The notes under the pieces were generated by a model, which was not told where the DNA came from, made no database searches, and saw only the letters and a list, made by a program, of their open reading frames with translations. A stretch of DNA of 10,387 bases, from assembly GCA_021787255.1 (NCBI GenBank), contig JAJYMD010000006.1:1-10387 (forward strand), given 5' to 3'. Positions 1-7,454 of this stretch are shown piece by piece. The DNA comes from Actinomycetes bacterium. GTDB taxonomy: Bacteria > Actinomycetota > Acidimicrobiia > Acidimicrobiales > RAAP-2. The stretch's first letter is position 1. Each line of letters starts with the position of its first letter. A program made the translations under genes and the position numbers.

Positions 1-30
1 TGGTCGGCATTGGTCGGCATTGGTCGGCAA
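1..30. repeat. Three tandem copies of a 10-bp unit
   Basis: The unit TGGTCGGCAT occurs three times in direct succession, the last copy ending in AA instead of AT. It touches the left edge, so the array may continue outside the window. It lies in the leader region about 90 bases before the aldehyde dehydrogenase start. Reading it as protein gives a short VGIGR-like stretch with no resemblance to the enzyme's N-terminus, so I treat it as non-coding. It could be replication-slippage sequence or a set of operator sites; nothing here decides between them. Confidence 0.85.
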
Positions 31-117
31 GCCCGCAAGCTGGTATCTTTCAACGTTGAGCGCACAACTAAACGTTCGCTCTTCTTTCTTGTCTTGCGAC
101 CCCCCCGAGGAGGGACC
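31..117 (+). promoter_or_regulatory. Leader region of the aldehyde dehydrogenase gene, with two AACGTT sites
   Basis: Two AACGTT palindromes lie at 52-57 and 71-76, centres 19 bp apart; the first is part of the 8-bp palindrome CAACGTTG (51-58). Such spacing, about two helical turns, would suit a dimeric regulator. A weak promoter guess is TTGGTC (20-25) with TATCTT (44-49), spacing 18; it matches consensus only in part. A pyrimidine-rich run (79-106) ending in seven C precedes the ribosome binding site. The coding potential of this stretch is poor. The regulatory role is inferred. Confidence 0.3.
107..114 (+). promoter_or_regulatory. Ribosome binding site fixing the aldehyde dehydrogenase start
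   Basis: GAGGAGGG lies 3 bases before GTG 118. This selects GTG 118 over the far-upstream in-frame start in the repeat at position 10 and over ATG 130, which lies 15 bases past the site. Confidence 0.75.
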
Positions 118-1560
118 GTGCCCGCAAAGATGCTCATCGACGGTAAGTGGACCACCGCACGAGGCGGCGGAACCTTCGAGACGTTCGACCCGGCGACCGG
201 CGCGGTCATTGACACCGTCCCCGACGCGACGCCTGCGGACGTCGACGCCGCAGTCGCCGCGGCCAAGCGCGCGTTCTCGTCGCCGGACTGGGCGCAGATG
301 CTCCCGGCAGCACGCGCGCGCCTCCTGTGGAAGATCGCCGATCTCATCGAGGAGCACGCAGAGGAGCTGGCGCAGCTCGAGACGCGCGACCAAGGCCAGC
401 CCTTCGGCATCTCGAGCCAGATCTCCGTGCCGAACGCGATCGAGCATTTCCGCTACTACGCGGGCTGGGCGACGAAGCTCCATGGCCTCACCGTGCCGGT
501 CTCGATCCCTGGCGTCGACTACCGCAACCACCGCGAACCGCTCGGCGTGTGCGGGCTGATCACGCCGTGGAACTTCCCGCTCATGATCGCGGCCTGGAAG
601 CTCGCGCCGGCGCTCGTCACGGGGAACTCCGTCGTCATGAAGCCCGCCGAGCAGACGCCCTTGTCCACGCTCCGGCTCGCCGAGCTCTGCTGTGAGGCGG
701 GTGTGCCGGATGGTGTGGTGAACGTCGTGACTGGTGGCCCGGCCGTCGGCGAGGCCCTCGTGCGCCACCCGGACGTCGCGAAGATCTCCTTCACCGGCTC
801 GACCGAGGTCGGCCGAGAGATCGCCGCGGAGACCGGACGCCGGCTCGCACGCGTCTCGCTCGAGCTCGGGGGGAAAGCGCCGAGCATCGTGGCCCCTGAT
901 GCCGACATCGACGCGATCCTCCAGGGCAACGTCATGGGCGGCCTCTTGAACTGCGGGCAGGTCTGCGCCGCCTACACGCGCTTTTACGTCGACCACAAGC
1001 GCGCCGCGGAGTTCGCGGAAAAGATCGGCGACGTGGCTTCTCACATGCAGCTCGGCCATGGCCTGGAGCCCGGGACCCAGCTCGGGCCACTCGTCTCCGA
1101 AGAGCAGGTCGAGCGCGTGGACCGCTACGTGCGGATCGGCACGGCCGAGGGCGCACGCCTCGTGACCGGAGGCGAGCGCGCAGGTGGAGAGCTTGCTGGC
1201 GGCTACTTCTACCAGCCGACGGTCTTCGCCGACGTGGACGACTCGATGACGATCGCCCGCGAGGAGATCTTCGGGCCTGTTCTCAGCGTCATCCCGTACG
1301 AGGACGCCGACGAGCTCGCGGAGCGCGCCAACGACACGGACTACGGCCTGGCCGCGGTCATCTGGTCGCGCGACATCGGCACGGCCAACCGGCTCGCGAA
1401 TGCGATCAAGGCCGGCACGGTGTGGATCAACCTGCCGCCGTTCCTCGACGCTGCGGCACCATGGGGTGGGATGAAGGCCTCGGGTGTCGGGCGCGAGATG
1501 GGCTGGGAGGCGATCCTCGCGTACACCGAGACGAAGAGCGTCTGGACGAGCCTCGCCTGA
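118..1560 (+). CDS. NAD(P)-dependent aldehyde dehydrogenase, 480 aa
   Basis: Oxidises an aldehyde to the carboxylic acid with NAD(P)+, in the cytoplasm. The length and order of motifs are those of the classical aldehyde dehydrogenase superfamily (betaine aldehyde/PuuC type). Visible are the oxyanion Asn in TPWNFPL (N152), the Rossmann motif FTGSTEVGR, the general-base Glu in LELGGK (E249), the nucleophile Cys in GQVCAAY (C283), EEIFGPVL, and the C-terminal PWGGMKASGVGRE. The 34-residue distance between E249 and C283 matches the family. Start GTG 118 is chosen from the ribosome binding site; the family's usual N-terminus (xxxIDGKW) begins within 10 residues. It converges on the amine-catabolism operon and so has its own promoter. 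A role in oxidising the aldehyde released by the neighbouring FAD enzyme is plausible but inferred; the substrate cannot be read from the sequence. Confidence 0.93.
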   Translation: MPAKMLIDGKWTTARGGGTFETFDPATGAVIDTVPDATPADVDAAVAAAKRAFSSPDWAQMLPAARARLLWKIADLIEEHAEELAQLETRDQGQPFGISSQISVPNAIEHFRYYAGWATKLHGLTVPVSIPGVDYRNHREPLGVCGLITPWNFPLMIAAWKLAPALVTGNSVVMKPAEQTPLSTLRLAELCCEAGVPDGVVNVVTGGPAVGEALVRHPDVAKISFTGSTEVGREIAAETGRRLARVSLELGGKAPSIVAPDADIDAILQGNVMGGLLNCGQVCAAYTRFYVDHKRAAEFAEKIGDVASHMQLGHGLEPGTQLGPLVSEEQVERVDRYVRIGTAEGARLVTGGERAGGELAGGYFYQPTVFADVDDSMTIAREEIFGPVLSVIPYEDADELAERANDTDYGLAAVIWSRDIGTANRLANAIKAGTVWINLPPFLDAAAPWGGMKASGVGREMGWEAILAYTETKSVWTSLA

Positions 1561-1578
1561 GGATCGGGCTTCGCCGCT

Positions 1579-1598
1579 CGGCGCGGCACGTGGCGCCG
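1579..1598. terminator. Possible bidirectional hairpin between convergent genes
   Basis: CGGCGC (1579-1584) pairs perfectly with GCGCCG (1593-1598) around an 8-base loop that itself contains CACGTG. It sits 18 bases after the aldehyde dehydrogenase stop and 15 bases beyond the stop of the convergent FAD enzyme gene. There is no T-run on either strand, so it is not a classical intrinsic terminator; terminators lacking U-tracts have been proposed in high-GC bacteria. Low confidence. Confidence 0.3.
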
Positions 1599-1613
1599 CC
1601 CCCACAACCCCTT

Positions 1614-2918
1614 CTACAGCAGGTGGTGAGGGGGCTTTGCGGTGCCCTCAGCGAAGCGCGCGAGGCGGAACGGCTGCAGCTCGTGGTGGCTCTTCCCGGT
1701 GACCACGAGGTCGGCGACGATCCGGCCGACCGCTGGGGCGATGCCGAAGCCGTGCCCGCTCATGCCGGTCGCGACGACCACCCCGTCGCCGGGCCCGACC
1801 TTGTCGATGACCGGGAGCGCGTCCGGAGTCCCGTCGATCGTGCCTGCCCAGGCCGTCGCCGCCCTCCACGTTCGGCCGGGAAGGCATTCGGCCATTGCCG
1901 CGAGCGCCTCTTCCACGTCCTCGTACCGCACGCTCCCGCCGAGGTGGTGGTCGTTGTCGCGCCGGGCAATCCTCGCCAGCGCCTCGCGGGGCCGTACCTG
2001 GAGGTACTCGCGGTTCTTCCAGTACATGGGGAGAGCCTGGCGGAGCTGGCGCGGCACGAGGAGCGACCGGAGCGCACCGGGGTCCACCACCACCTCGCCC
2101 CGGCCTCCAGCCGATATCAGCACCTGGCCGCTCGCAGTCTGACGGAAGCCGACGCGCCCGGTCCACACGCATGCGTCGGTGAGCCACGGCACCTTCTCGG
2201 TCAATGCCACCGTCTGGTTGACCAGCTGCACCGGCATGTGGAGGCCGAGCTTTCGCAGGAGCGCGCCGGACCCGGCGCCGGCGGTGAGCACGACATTCGA
2301 CGCAGCGACGAACCAGTCGTCGGTCTGCACGCCCGCGACGGCGCCGCCGGAGGTGACGATCGCGCGAGCAGGGCAGCCAGAGAAGACCTCGACCTGCTCG
2401 GTGCCAAGCGCGCGCGAGTAGGCGGCGACCGCCTTGGCCGGGTTCACCTGCCCGTCGCTCGGAGTGAAGATCGCGAGCCCGAAGCGCGCCCAGAAGCCCG
2501 GCACGATCTTCGCGACGTCGTCGTCCGTGACGACGCGGCTGTCGAGCCCGCAGCTCCGCGCGACGTCGATCCAGCGGTGGTAGTCCTCCACGCGTTCCGG
2601 ATCGTCGGTCAGCCGGAGGTTCCCGCCCTGCACCCATTCGAGGTCGGCCCCGAGACGTCCGGGAAGCTCTCGCCACGTCCGACTGGCCTCGATCATGATC
2701 GGCAGCTCTTCGATCGCGCGGCCCTGCTGTCGGACGAAGCCCCAGTTACGGCTCGACTGTCCGGCACCCGGCTCGACGGCGTCGAGCACGCAGACGCTCA
2801 GCTTTCGCCGGGCGAGCTCGTACGCAGACGCGAGACCGACGATCCCCGCGCCGATCACCACGACGTCAGGACGACGCGCGGGAGGGCTGAGCGCATGCGG
2901 CCCCTCGGGAGGCGTCAC
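1614..2918 (-). CDS. FAD-dependent oxidoreductase of the DAO / sarcosine oxidase beta-like family, 434 aa
   Basis: Likely oxidises the C-N bond of a secondary amine or amino acid. An N-terminal Rossmann motif (VVVIGAGIVGLASAYELA, glycines at residues 23-28) is followed by the acidic ribose-binding residue in VLDAVEPG, the SSRNWGFVRQQ segment resembling the FAD region of sarcosine oxidase/glycine oxidase relatives, and the C-terminal FAD-contact motif GMSGHGFGIAPAVGR. The length fits a complete single-chain member. The start is GTG 2918, with GGAGGA at 2923-2928. It is the last gene of the operon, 45 bp after the ligase. In the N-methylglutamate pathway the oxidising enzyme has four subunits; only this beta-like chain is present here. 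PuuB-like oxidation of a gamma-glutamyl amine is the main alternative. The family is certain, the substrate unknown. Confidence 0.9.
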   Translation of the reverse strand: MTPPEGPHALSPPARRPDVVVIGAGIVGLASAYELARRKLSVCVLDAVEPGAGQSSRNWGFVRQQGRAIEELPIMIEASRTWRELPGRLGADLEWVQGGNLRLTDDPERVEDYHRWIDVARSCGLDSRVVTDDDVAKIVPGFWARFGLAIFTPSDGQVNPAKAVAAYSRALGTEQVEVFSGCPARAIVTSGGAVAGVQTDDWFVAASNVVLTAGAGSGALLRKLGLHMPVQLVNQTVALTEKVPWLTDACVWTGRVGFRQTASGQVLISAGGRGEVVVDPGALRSLLVPRQLRQALPMYWKNREYLQVRPREALARIARRDNDHHLGGSVRYEDVEEALAAMAECLPGRTWRAATAWAGTIDGTPDALPVIDKVGPGDGVVVATGMSGHGFGIAPAVGRIVADLVVTGKSHHELQPFRLARFAEGTAKPPHHLL

Positions 2919-2950
2919 GGTATCCTCCGGAGGGCACGACGCCTCCGCTC

Positions 2951-2964
2951 ACACGTCCACGTGT
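2951..2964. repeat. 14-bp inverted repeat at the ligase stop codon
   Basis: ACACGT, CC, ACGTGT forms a perfect 6+2+6 inverted repeat in the 45-bp gap between the ligase and FAD oxidoreductase genes, touching the last base of the ligase stop codon. The 2-base spacer is too short for a stable RNA hairpin loop without opening inner pairs, so a protein-binding site or chance is as likely as a processing or attenuation hairpin. Confidence 0.4.
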
Positions 2965-4280
2965 CACCCATCGATGTAGCGTTCACGTTCCCAGTCGGTG
3001 ACCGCGGCGTTCCAGAGGGACAGCTCGTGACGGCCGAGGGCGACGAAGACGTCGCGGAACGCTCCGAGAAGCTCCCCGGCGAAGGCATCCTGCTCGAGCA
3101 CGCCGAGAGCGCTCTCGAAGCTCGCCGGGAGCAGCGGGAGATCCGTACGCACGTACGCGTCGCCGGTCACCCGGCAAGGAGGCTCGAGCCCGCGCTCGAC
3201 GCCGTCGAGCCCTGCCGCGACGCACACCGCGGTGACGAGGTACGGGTTCGCGTCCGCGGCCCCCCCGCGCCACTCCAGACGGTTCGCAGCGCCGTGCCCC
3301 GCGATCGCGCGCACCCCGACGGTGCGGTTGTCCACCCCCCAGCAAACCTGGGTTGGCGCAAAGCTGTGATCCGCGATCCGCTTGTAGGCGTTCACCGTCG
3401 GCGACCCCAGCGCCGTGAGTGCCGGCATGTGCTCGAGAAGTCCTGCCAGGTACCGGCCCATCAGCCCTACTTCCAGGTCGCCAGGCGTCGAGCGTCCGAA
3501 GACGTTGACGCCCCCGTCGAGCTCGGCGAGCGACTGGTGGAGGTGGAACCCCGAGCCAGACTGTCCGGGGAGCGGCTTCGCCATGAACGTCGCGCAGTAG
3601 CCCATCTCCTGGGCGATCTCCTTCACGGCCATCTTGAAGCGCAGCGTGTTGTCGGCAGCCTCGAGCGCATCCGCGTACCGCATGTTCACCTCGACCTGGG
3701 CGGGCCCGAACTCGGTGTTGCAGGCCTCGAGCGCGACGCCCATCGCGGCGAGTTCGTCGCGCAGGCGCTGCATGAAAGGCTCCAGCGTGGCGCCCCGCGT
3801 GAGGCTGTAGCAGTCGATCTCCTCGTAGAGCGGCCGGCCGCTGGAGTTGAGCAGGTAGAACTCGAGCTCCGCGCCGACCTTCGGCTCGTAGCCGAGAGAG
3901 TGTGCGCGCGCGAGGACGTCCTTCAGGATGTGGCGCGTGCTCACCGCGACCTCACGACCGTCTGGCTCGCGGCAGTCGCAGATCACCGACGCGGCACCCG
4001 GGTGCCAGGGGACCGGGCGGAACGTGGCAAGGTCGGGCACTGCGACCATGTCTGGGTAGCCGGTGTCGAAGTTCGTGTAGGCCACGTCCTGGATCACGTC
4101 GCATCGGCGTCCCCAGACCAGCGCGGCGTTGGCCAGCTCGAAGCCGCGGTAGGCGGTGTCGAGGAAGTGCCGGACAGGGATCCGCTTTCCGCGCGGCAGA
4201 CCCTGGGCGTCAGGGAAGGCACACTCGATCGTACGGATCTCGAATTCCTTGCAATGCGCTTCTACCTCGCCGATGTCCAC
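2964..4280 (-). CDS. Glutamine-synthetase-family ligase (GlnT/GmaS/PuuA-like gamma-glutamylamide synthetase), 438 aa
   Basis: ATP-dependent ligation of ammonia or an amine to the gamma-carboxyl of glutamate, cytoplasmic. Visible are the metal/glutamate-binding GAELEFYLL (E138, E140), NTEFGPAQVEVNM (E190, E197), the nucleotide and metal motif GSGFHLHQS (H246, H248), NAYKRIADHSFAP, W314/R319/R324, and LEWRGGAADANPYL (E336, R338). Two features separate it from housekeeping GlnA: the FPD of the RIEVRFPD-type motif is replaced by GGA, giving the ADANPYL form seen in PuuA/GlnT-like ligases, and the NLYDLPxE adenylylation site near the C-terminus is absent. Start GTG 4280 has AGGGGG at 4286-4291. 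It lies downstream of three glutamate-synthase-like genes and upstream of an amine oxidoreductase, which favours an amine substrate (methylamine, ethanolamine or another) over plain glutamine synthesis. Exact substrate not determinable. Confidence 0.92.
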   Translation of the reverse strand: MDIGEVEAHCKEFEIRTIECAFPDAQGLPRGKRIPVRHFLDTAYRGFELANAALVWGRRCDVIQDVAYTNFDTGYPDMVAVPDLATFRPVPWHPGAASVICDCREPDGREVAVSTRHILKDVLARAHSLGYEPKVGAELEFYLLNSSGRPLYEEIDCYSLTRGATLEPFMQRLRDELAAMGVALEACNTEFGPAQVEVNMRYADALEAADNTLRFKMAVKEIAQEMGYCATFMAKPLPGQSGSGFHLHQSLAELDGGVNVFGRSTPGDLEVGLMGRYLAGLLEHMPALTALGSPTVNAYKRIADHSFAPTQVCWGVDNRTVGVRAIAGHGAANRLEWRGGAADANPYLVTAVCVAAGLDGVERGLEPPCRVTGDAYVRTDLPLLPASFESALGVLEQDAFAGELLGAFRDVFVALGRHELSLWNAAVTDWERERYIDG

Positions 4281-4389
4281 CTGGTCCCCCTATCGTTTCT
4301 CGTTCCCGCCCTGCCGAACGGTGCTGCCGGGTCTACCGAGTCGCGCCGTGGCCGCACGCCGCCGCCATCAGCCCACCGCCCGGACCGAC

Positions 4390-5757
4390 CTAGAAGCGGC
4401 CGTCCTGCCCGGGAACCCAGTCGGTTCCCGCGAGCGGCACCCGGGCCATCGCCGCCGCCTCGAGCGTCAGCGCCCGCAGGTCCTCTGGCTCGAGCCCGTG
4501 GACGTCACCCTTGCCGCACGCCTTGGCGAGCAGCGTGATCTCCATCACCATCGCGTTGATGAAGTTCTCGACGCGCTCCGCGGCCTTCTCGACGTCGAGC
4601 CTCTCGACCAGCTCGGGATCCTGGGTCGCGACGCCGACGGGGCAGCGCCCGGTGTGGCAGTGGTGACAGAACCCCGACGCGGTGCCGAGCTGCGCGTAGT
4701 CCTCCGCGTAGACCGGCGCGTTGCAATTCAACGCGATCAACGCCGCCGTGCCGATCGCGACGGCGTCGGCACCGAGCGCGAGCGCCTTGGCCGCGTCCGC
4801 GCCGCTGCGGATGCCGCCAGACACGACGAGGTCCACCTGGCCGTAGAGACCGAGCTCCTCGAGCGCCTCTCGCGCGGCGGCGACCGCGGCGATCGTCGGG
4901 ACTCCGGTGTGGTCGAGGAGCAGCTCGGGCGACGCGCCCGTCGCGCCCTCCATGCCGTCGACGACGATCACGTCGGCACCGATCTTCGCCGCGATCTTCA
5001 CGTCCTCGCGCACCCTGGTCGCCGGCATCTTGACGAAGATCGGGACCTGGTTGTCCGTCGCGATGCGCAGCTCCTCAAGCTTGACCTCCATGTCGTCCGC
5101 CCCGAGGAAGTCGGGATGGCGCACGGCCGAGCGCTGGTCGATGTTCTTGGGCAGCGTCCGCATCTCGGCGACGCGGTCAGCGACCTTGGCGCCGGGAAGC
5201 AGGCCCCCGGTGCCCGGCTTCGCGCCCTGGCCCATCGCGACTTCGATGGCGTCGGCCTGTCGAAGGTGCTCGAGGTCGAGCATGTAGCGCGACGGGGTCA
5301 TCTGGTACACGAGGAGAGAGGACTCCTCCCGCTCCTCGGTGAGCATGCCCCCCTCGCCCGTGCACGTGCAGGTGCCGATTGCCGAGGCGGCGCGGCCCAG
5401 CGCGGCCTTGGCGTTCCACGAGAGCGCCCCGAAGGACATGGACGTGATGTAGACGGGCACCGACAGCTCGAGCGGCTTCGCGCACCCGTGGCGCGCGCCG
5501 AGCACCGTCTTGGTCTCGCAGCTCTCGCGGTAGCCCTCGAGCGGCAGCCGCGTCATCGCTGCCGGGAGGAATACGAGGTCGTCGAGCCGCGGGATCCTGC
5601 GGTGAAGCGAGAACCCGGTGATGCGGTATCGGCCGAGCTCGGCTTTCGACTGGATCTCCTCGATCGTGTAGCGGTCCCAGATCGGGCTCTCCTGCATGCT
5701 GAGGGCGTCGGCCGCCCGCGTGCGATCGGTCTCGGGTTCACGACCTTCGCTGCTCAT
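4390..5757 (-). CDS. glxD: FMN/Fe-S glutamate-synthase-like protein (GlxD / N-methylglutamate synthase MgsC type), 455 aa
   Basis: This is the FMN-binding barrel of glutamate synthase as a separate protein; it should carry out the reductive or transfer step of a three-part enzyme with the two preceding gene products. Visible are PVYITSMSFGALS (100-112), GEGGM (134-138), the signature EVAMGQGAKPGTGGLLPG (172-189), KMPATR (243-248), VVDGMEGATGASP (265-277), the phosphate-binding VSGGIRSGADAAKALALGA (312-330), and an iron-sulphur motif with Cys at 364, 367 and 372 before PVGVATQDP. Start ATG 5757 overlaps the preceding stop (ATGA) and has GGAGGAG at 5761-5767; a longer reading from 5799 is rejected. 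A C-terminal domain after about residue 385 resembles the usual tail of these proteins. In rhizobia such genes are named glxD, in methylotrophs mgsC; which function applies here is inferred. Confidence 0.9.
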   Translation of the reverse strand: MSSEGREPETDRTRAADALSMQESPIWDRYTIEEIQSKAELGRYRITGFSLHRRIPRLDDLVFLPAAMTRLPLEGYRESCETKTVLGARHGCAKPLELSVPVYITSMSFGALSWNAKAALGRAASAIGTCTCTGEGGMLTEEREESSLLVYQMTPSRYMLDLEHLRQADAIEVAMGQGAKPGTGGLLPGAKVADRVAEMRTLPKNIDQRSAVRHPDFLGADDMEVKLEELRIATDNQVPIFVKMPATRVREDVKIAAKIGADVIVVDGMEGATGASPELLLDHTGVPTIAAVAAAREALEELGLYGQVDLVVSGGIRSGADAAKALALGADAVAIGTAALIALNCNAPVYAEDYAQLGTASGFCHHCHTGRCPVGVATQDPELVERLDVEKAAERVENFINAMVMEITLLAKACGKGDVHGLEPEDLRALTLEAAAMARVPLAGTDWVPGQDGRF

Positions 5758-6494
5758 ATGCTCCTCCAGATCCGGCCATCGTGCTTGTCGAAGTACCACA
5801 GCCGTCCCTCCGCCTCGATCTTGCGGAAGGGGCCGTCGGGCCAGGGAAGCCCTACCACCGCGAGGTCGCGCACGAGCTCCTCGGTGTCCTTCCCGTCGAG
5901 TGGTCGCTCGATCGCGTCGGCGCCGAGCGAGCCCACATCGCCCGAGACGAAGATCCTGCCCTCGTACATCGACGCCCCGAGGCTCTCGCCTGCGCCGTTC
6001 AGCACGACGATCTTGCCACGGTGCGCCATGAACCCCGACAGGAACCCGACGGAGCCCACCACGAAGATGTCTCCGCCCTTCATCGCGATCCCCGTGCGCG
6101 GCCCACCGTCGCCGTGGATCACGATCGTCCCGCCTCGCATGCCCGCGCCGGCCGACCAGGCGGTCGATCCGCGTACGACGATCCTGCCCTCGGACATCGC
6201 CTCGCCGACGCCCCAGCCGGCGTTGCCGTGGACGACGATGGAGGCTCCGGCGTTGAAGCCGCCGCAGTAGTAACCGACGCTGCCAAGGAAGTGGATCTCA
6301 GCGCGCATCGCCTCGAGCCCAATGCCGAGGTTGTGTCGCGCGCGGGGGTTGTCCACGGCAACCTGCTGGCTCCCCTGCGCGAGCTCGCGCAGCGTGCGGT
6401 TGAGCCTGTAGGCGTCGAGCCCGTCCGCGTCGACGTGCACGGCGTCGTCGGACAGCCCAGCCCATCGGTTGACGGCGGTCTGGTCGATGCTCAA
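5754..6494 (-). CDS. glxC: GXGXG-domain glutamate synthase subunit-like protein (GlxC / MgsB type), 246 aa
   Basis: Equivalent to the C-terminal beta-helix domain of glutamate synthase, also related to FwdC/FmdC; it is thought to be structural, linking amidotransferase and FMN parts. From about residue 65 to 195 the chain is a run of glycine-rich coils of the form GxxGxxMxGGxIxVxG (for example GYYCGGFNAGASIVVHG, then GWGVGEAMSEGRIVVRG, GAGMRGGTIVIHG, GIAMKGGDIFVVG). The start is best placed at TTG 6494: it overlaps the preceding TGA stop (TTGA) and has GGAGGTGG at 6502-6509, seven bases away. The longer frame from 6542 would read through the preceding gene's end and adds a low-complexity, arginine/glycine-rich tail. 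It ends in a 4-bp ATGA overlap with the next gene, indicating translational coupling and equal production of the subunits. Confidence 0.88.
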   Translation of the reverse strand: MSIDQTAVNRWAGLSDDAVHVDADGLDAYRLNRTLRELAQGSQQVAVDNPRARHNLGIGLEAMRAEIHFLGSVGYYCGGFNAGASIVVHGNAGWGVGEAMSEGRIVVRGSTAWSAGAGMRGGTIVIHGDGGPRTGIAMKGGDIFVVGSVGFLSGFMAHRGKIVVLNGAGESLGASMYEGRIFVSGDVGSLGADAIERPLDGKDTEELVRDLAVVGLPWPDGPFRKIEAEGRLWYFDKHDGRIWRSI

Positions 6495-7453
6495 CTTGTG
6501 TCCACCTCCATTGCCTGGTCGCTCACCGCGGGAACGTCCCACACGACGGCGGTCCCCTCCCTGACGTACTCGGTGGCGAGCTCCGTGTCGAAGACCCTCC
6601 TGAGCGCCTGCTCCTCGGTCGCGAGCGCGGTCGTCCCGTCGATCCGGCTCACGAGGAGGGGCTTGATCGCGAGGCGATCGGTGGCGCAGCCGATCGCCGA
6701 CTCGGTCGCGAGAAGGTAGGTGAACACCCCGTCCAGCGTGGTGATCGAGCGTAGGAGGGCCTCGTGCAGGGACGAGCCCATCGCGAGCTGCTCCGCGATG
6801 TACACCGCGATCAGCTCCGAGTCGTTGTCCGTCAGGAACTGGAGGTTCCGCTCGGACATGAGCCGACGCATCTTGTAGTAGTTCGTCAACTGGCCATTGT
6901 GCGTGATCGCGACGTCGAGAAAGGGCCGCGCCCAGAAGGGATGGGAGAGCTCCACGTCGACCGTCGACTCCGTCGCGAGGCGCGAGTGCGCCATGCCGTG
7001 CGTGCCGACGAATTCGTCGATACCATGGCGCAGGGCGACCTCGTCGGCGCTGCCGACGTCCTTGATGATCTCGAGCCGCCAGCCCATCGAGTGGACCTGC
7101 ACCCCCTCGGTCGCCTCGATCGCCTCGAGCAGCGCCGCCGCACTCCTGCCAAGCTCCGCCGTGAGCCGGAAGAAGGTCCCGCCGTCCGGACCTCCCGCCG
7201 TTACCTGCGGCTCACCCGTGAGGCGCGCGTCCACCAGCTTCATGCCCTGGATCACCGAAGAGAGCGCCTTGTCTGCGTCGACGTCCCTCAGAACGTGCGC
7301 CCGGATGATGACTCGGTCCTCGTGCGGCACCTCACCGTAGAGGGCGAACCCCGTCGAGTCGGGACCGCGATGGAGCATCGCGCCCTCGGTGACATGCAGC
7401 AGCTGACCGATGGGCCCCGCGTGCTCGAGGATCAGACCGCACTGTCCGCACAC
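6491..7453 (-). CDS. glxB: Class II glutamine amidotransferase domain protein (GlxB / MgsA type), 320 aa
   Basis: N-terminal nucleophile amidotransferase that would free ammonia or amine from a gamma-glutamyl amide and pass it to its partner subunits. The catalytic Cys must follow the initiator, and it does so only if translation starts at GTG 7453: M-C-G-Q-C-G (Cys2). Other family marks are HRGPDSTG (28-35), HSRLATES (156-163), THNGQLTNY (184-192), TDNDSE and DRLAIKPLL. The GTG lies 1 base after the GntR stop, with GAGAGG at 7460-7465. About 120 residues between the HRGPDSTG and HSRLATES motifs (roughly 36-155) are longer than in PurF/GlmS-type domains and typical of this stand-alone group. 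The protein is the amidotransferase third of a split glutamate synthase; no full-length GltB is present here. Confidence 0.9.
   Translation of the reverse strand: MCGQCGLILEHAGPIGQLLHVTEGAMLHRGPDSTGFALYGEVPHEDRVIIRAHVLRDVDADKALSSVIQGMKLVDARLTGEPQVTAGGPDGGTFFRLTAELGRSAAALLEAIEATEGVQVHSMGWRLEIIKDVGSADEVALRHGIDEFVGTHGMAHSRLATESTVDVELSHPFWARPFLDVAITHNGQLTNYYKMRRLMSERNLQFLTDNDSELIAVYIAEQLAMGSSLHEALLRSITTLDGVFTYLLATESAIGCATDRLAIKPLLVSRIDGTTALATEEQALRRVFDTELATEYVREGTAVVWDVPAVSDQAMEVDTS
6502..6509 (-). promoter_or_regulatory. Ribosome binding site deciding the TTG start of glxC
   Basis: GGAGGTGG on the - strand, seven bases before TTG 6494 and inside the last codons of the amidotransferase gene. Strength and spacing are near ideal and justify the rare TTG start. 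Confidence 0.7.
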
Positions 7454-7454
7454 G

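Noticed and set aside
2924..2933. 10-bp palindrome CCTCCGGAGG over the ribosome binding site of the FAD oxidoreductase gene
   Set aside because: It could suggest a site that hides the ribosome binding site, but a palindrome with no loop cannot fold stably as a hairpin, and GGAGG sites beside CCTCC arise easily at this base composition.
4281..4389. Possible internal promoter or terminator between the GlxD-like and ligase genes
   Set aside because: I see no acceptable -35/-10 pair and no strong hairpin with a T-run on the - strand. The 109-bp gap could still hold one, but nothing supports it directly.
1422..4538. 1038-codon open frame on the + strand
   Set aside because: It runs antisense to the FAD oxidoreductase and ligase genes, which both have clear family motifs; its translation is rich in Arg, His, Asp and Val with no recognisable domain. 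Long antisense frames are common at high GC.
4156..6270. 704-codon open frame on the + strand
   Set aside because: Antisense shadow of the GlxC- and GlxD-like genes, low-complexity composition, no motif and no matching ribosome binding site.
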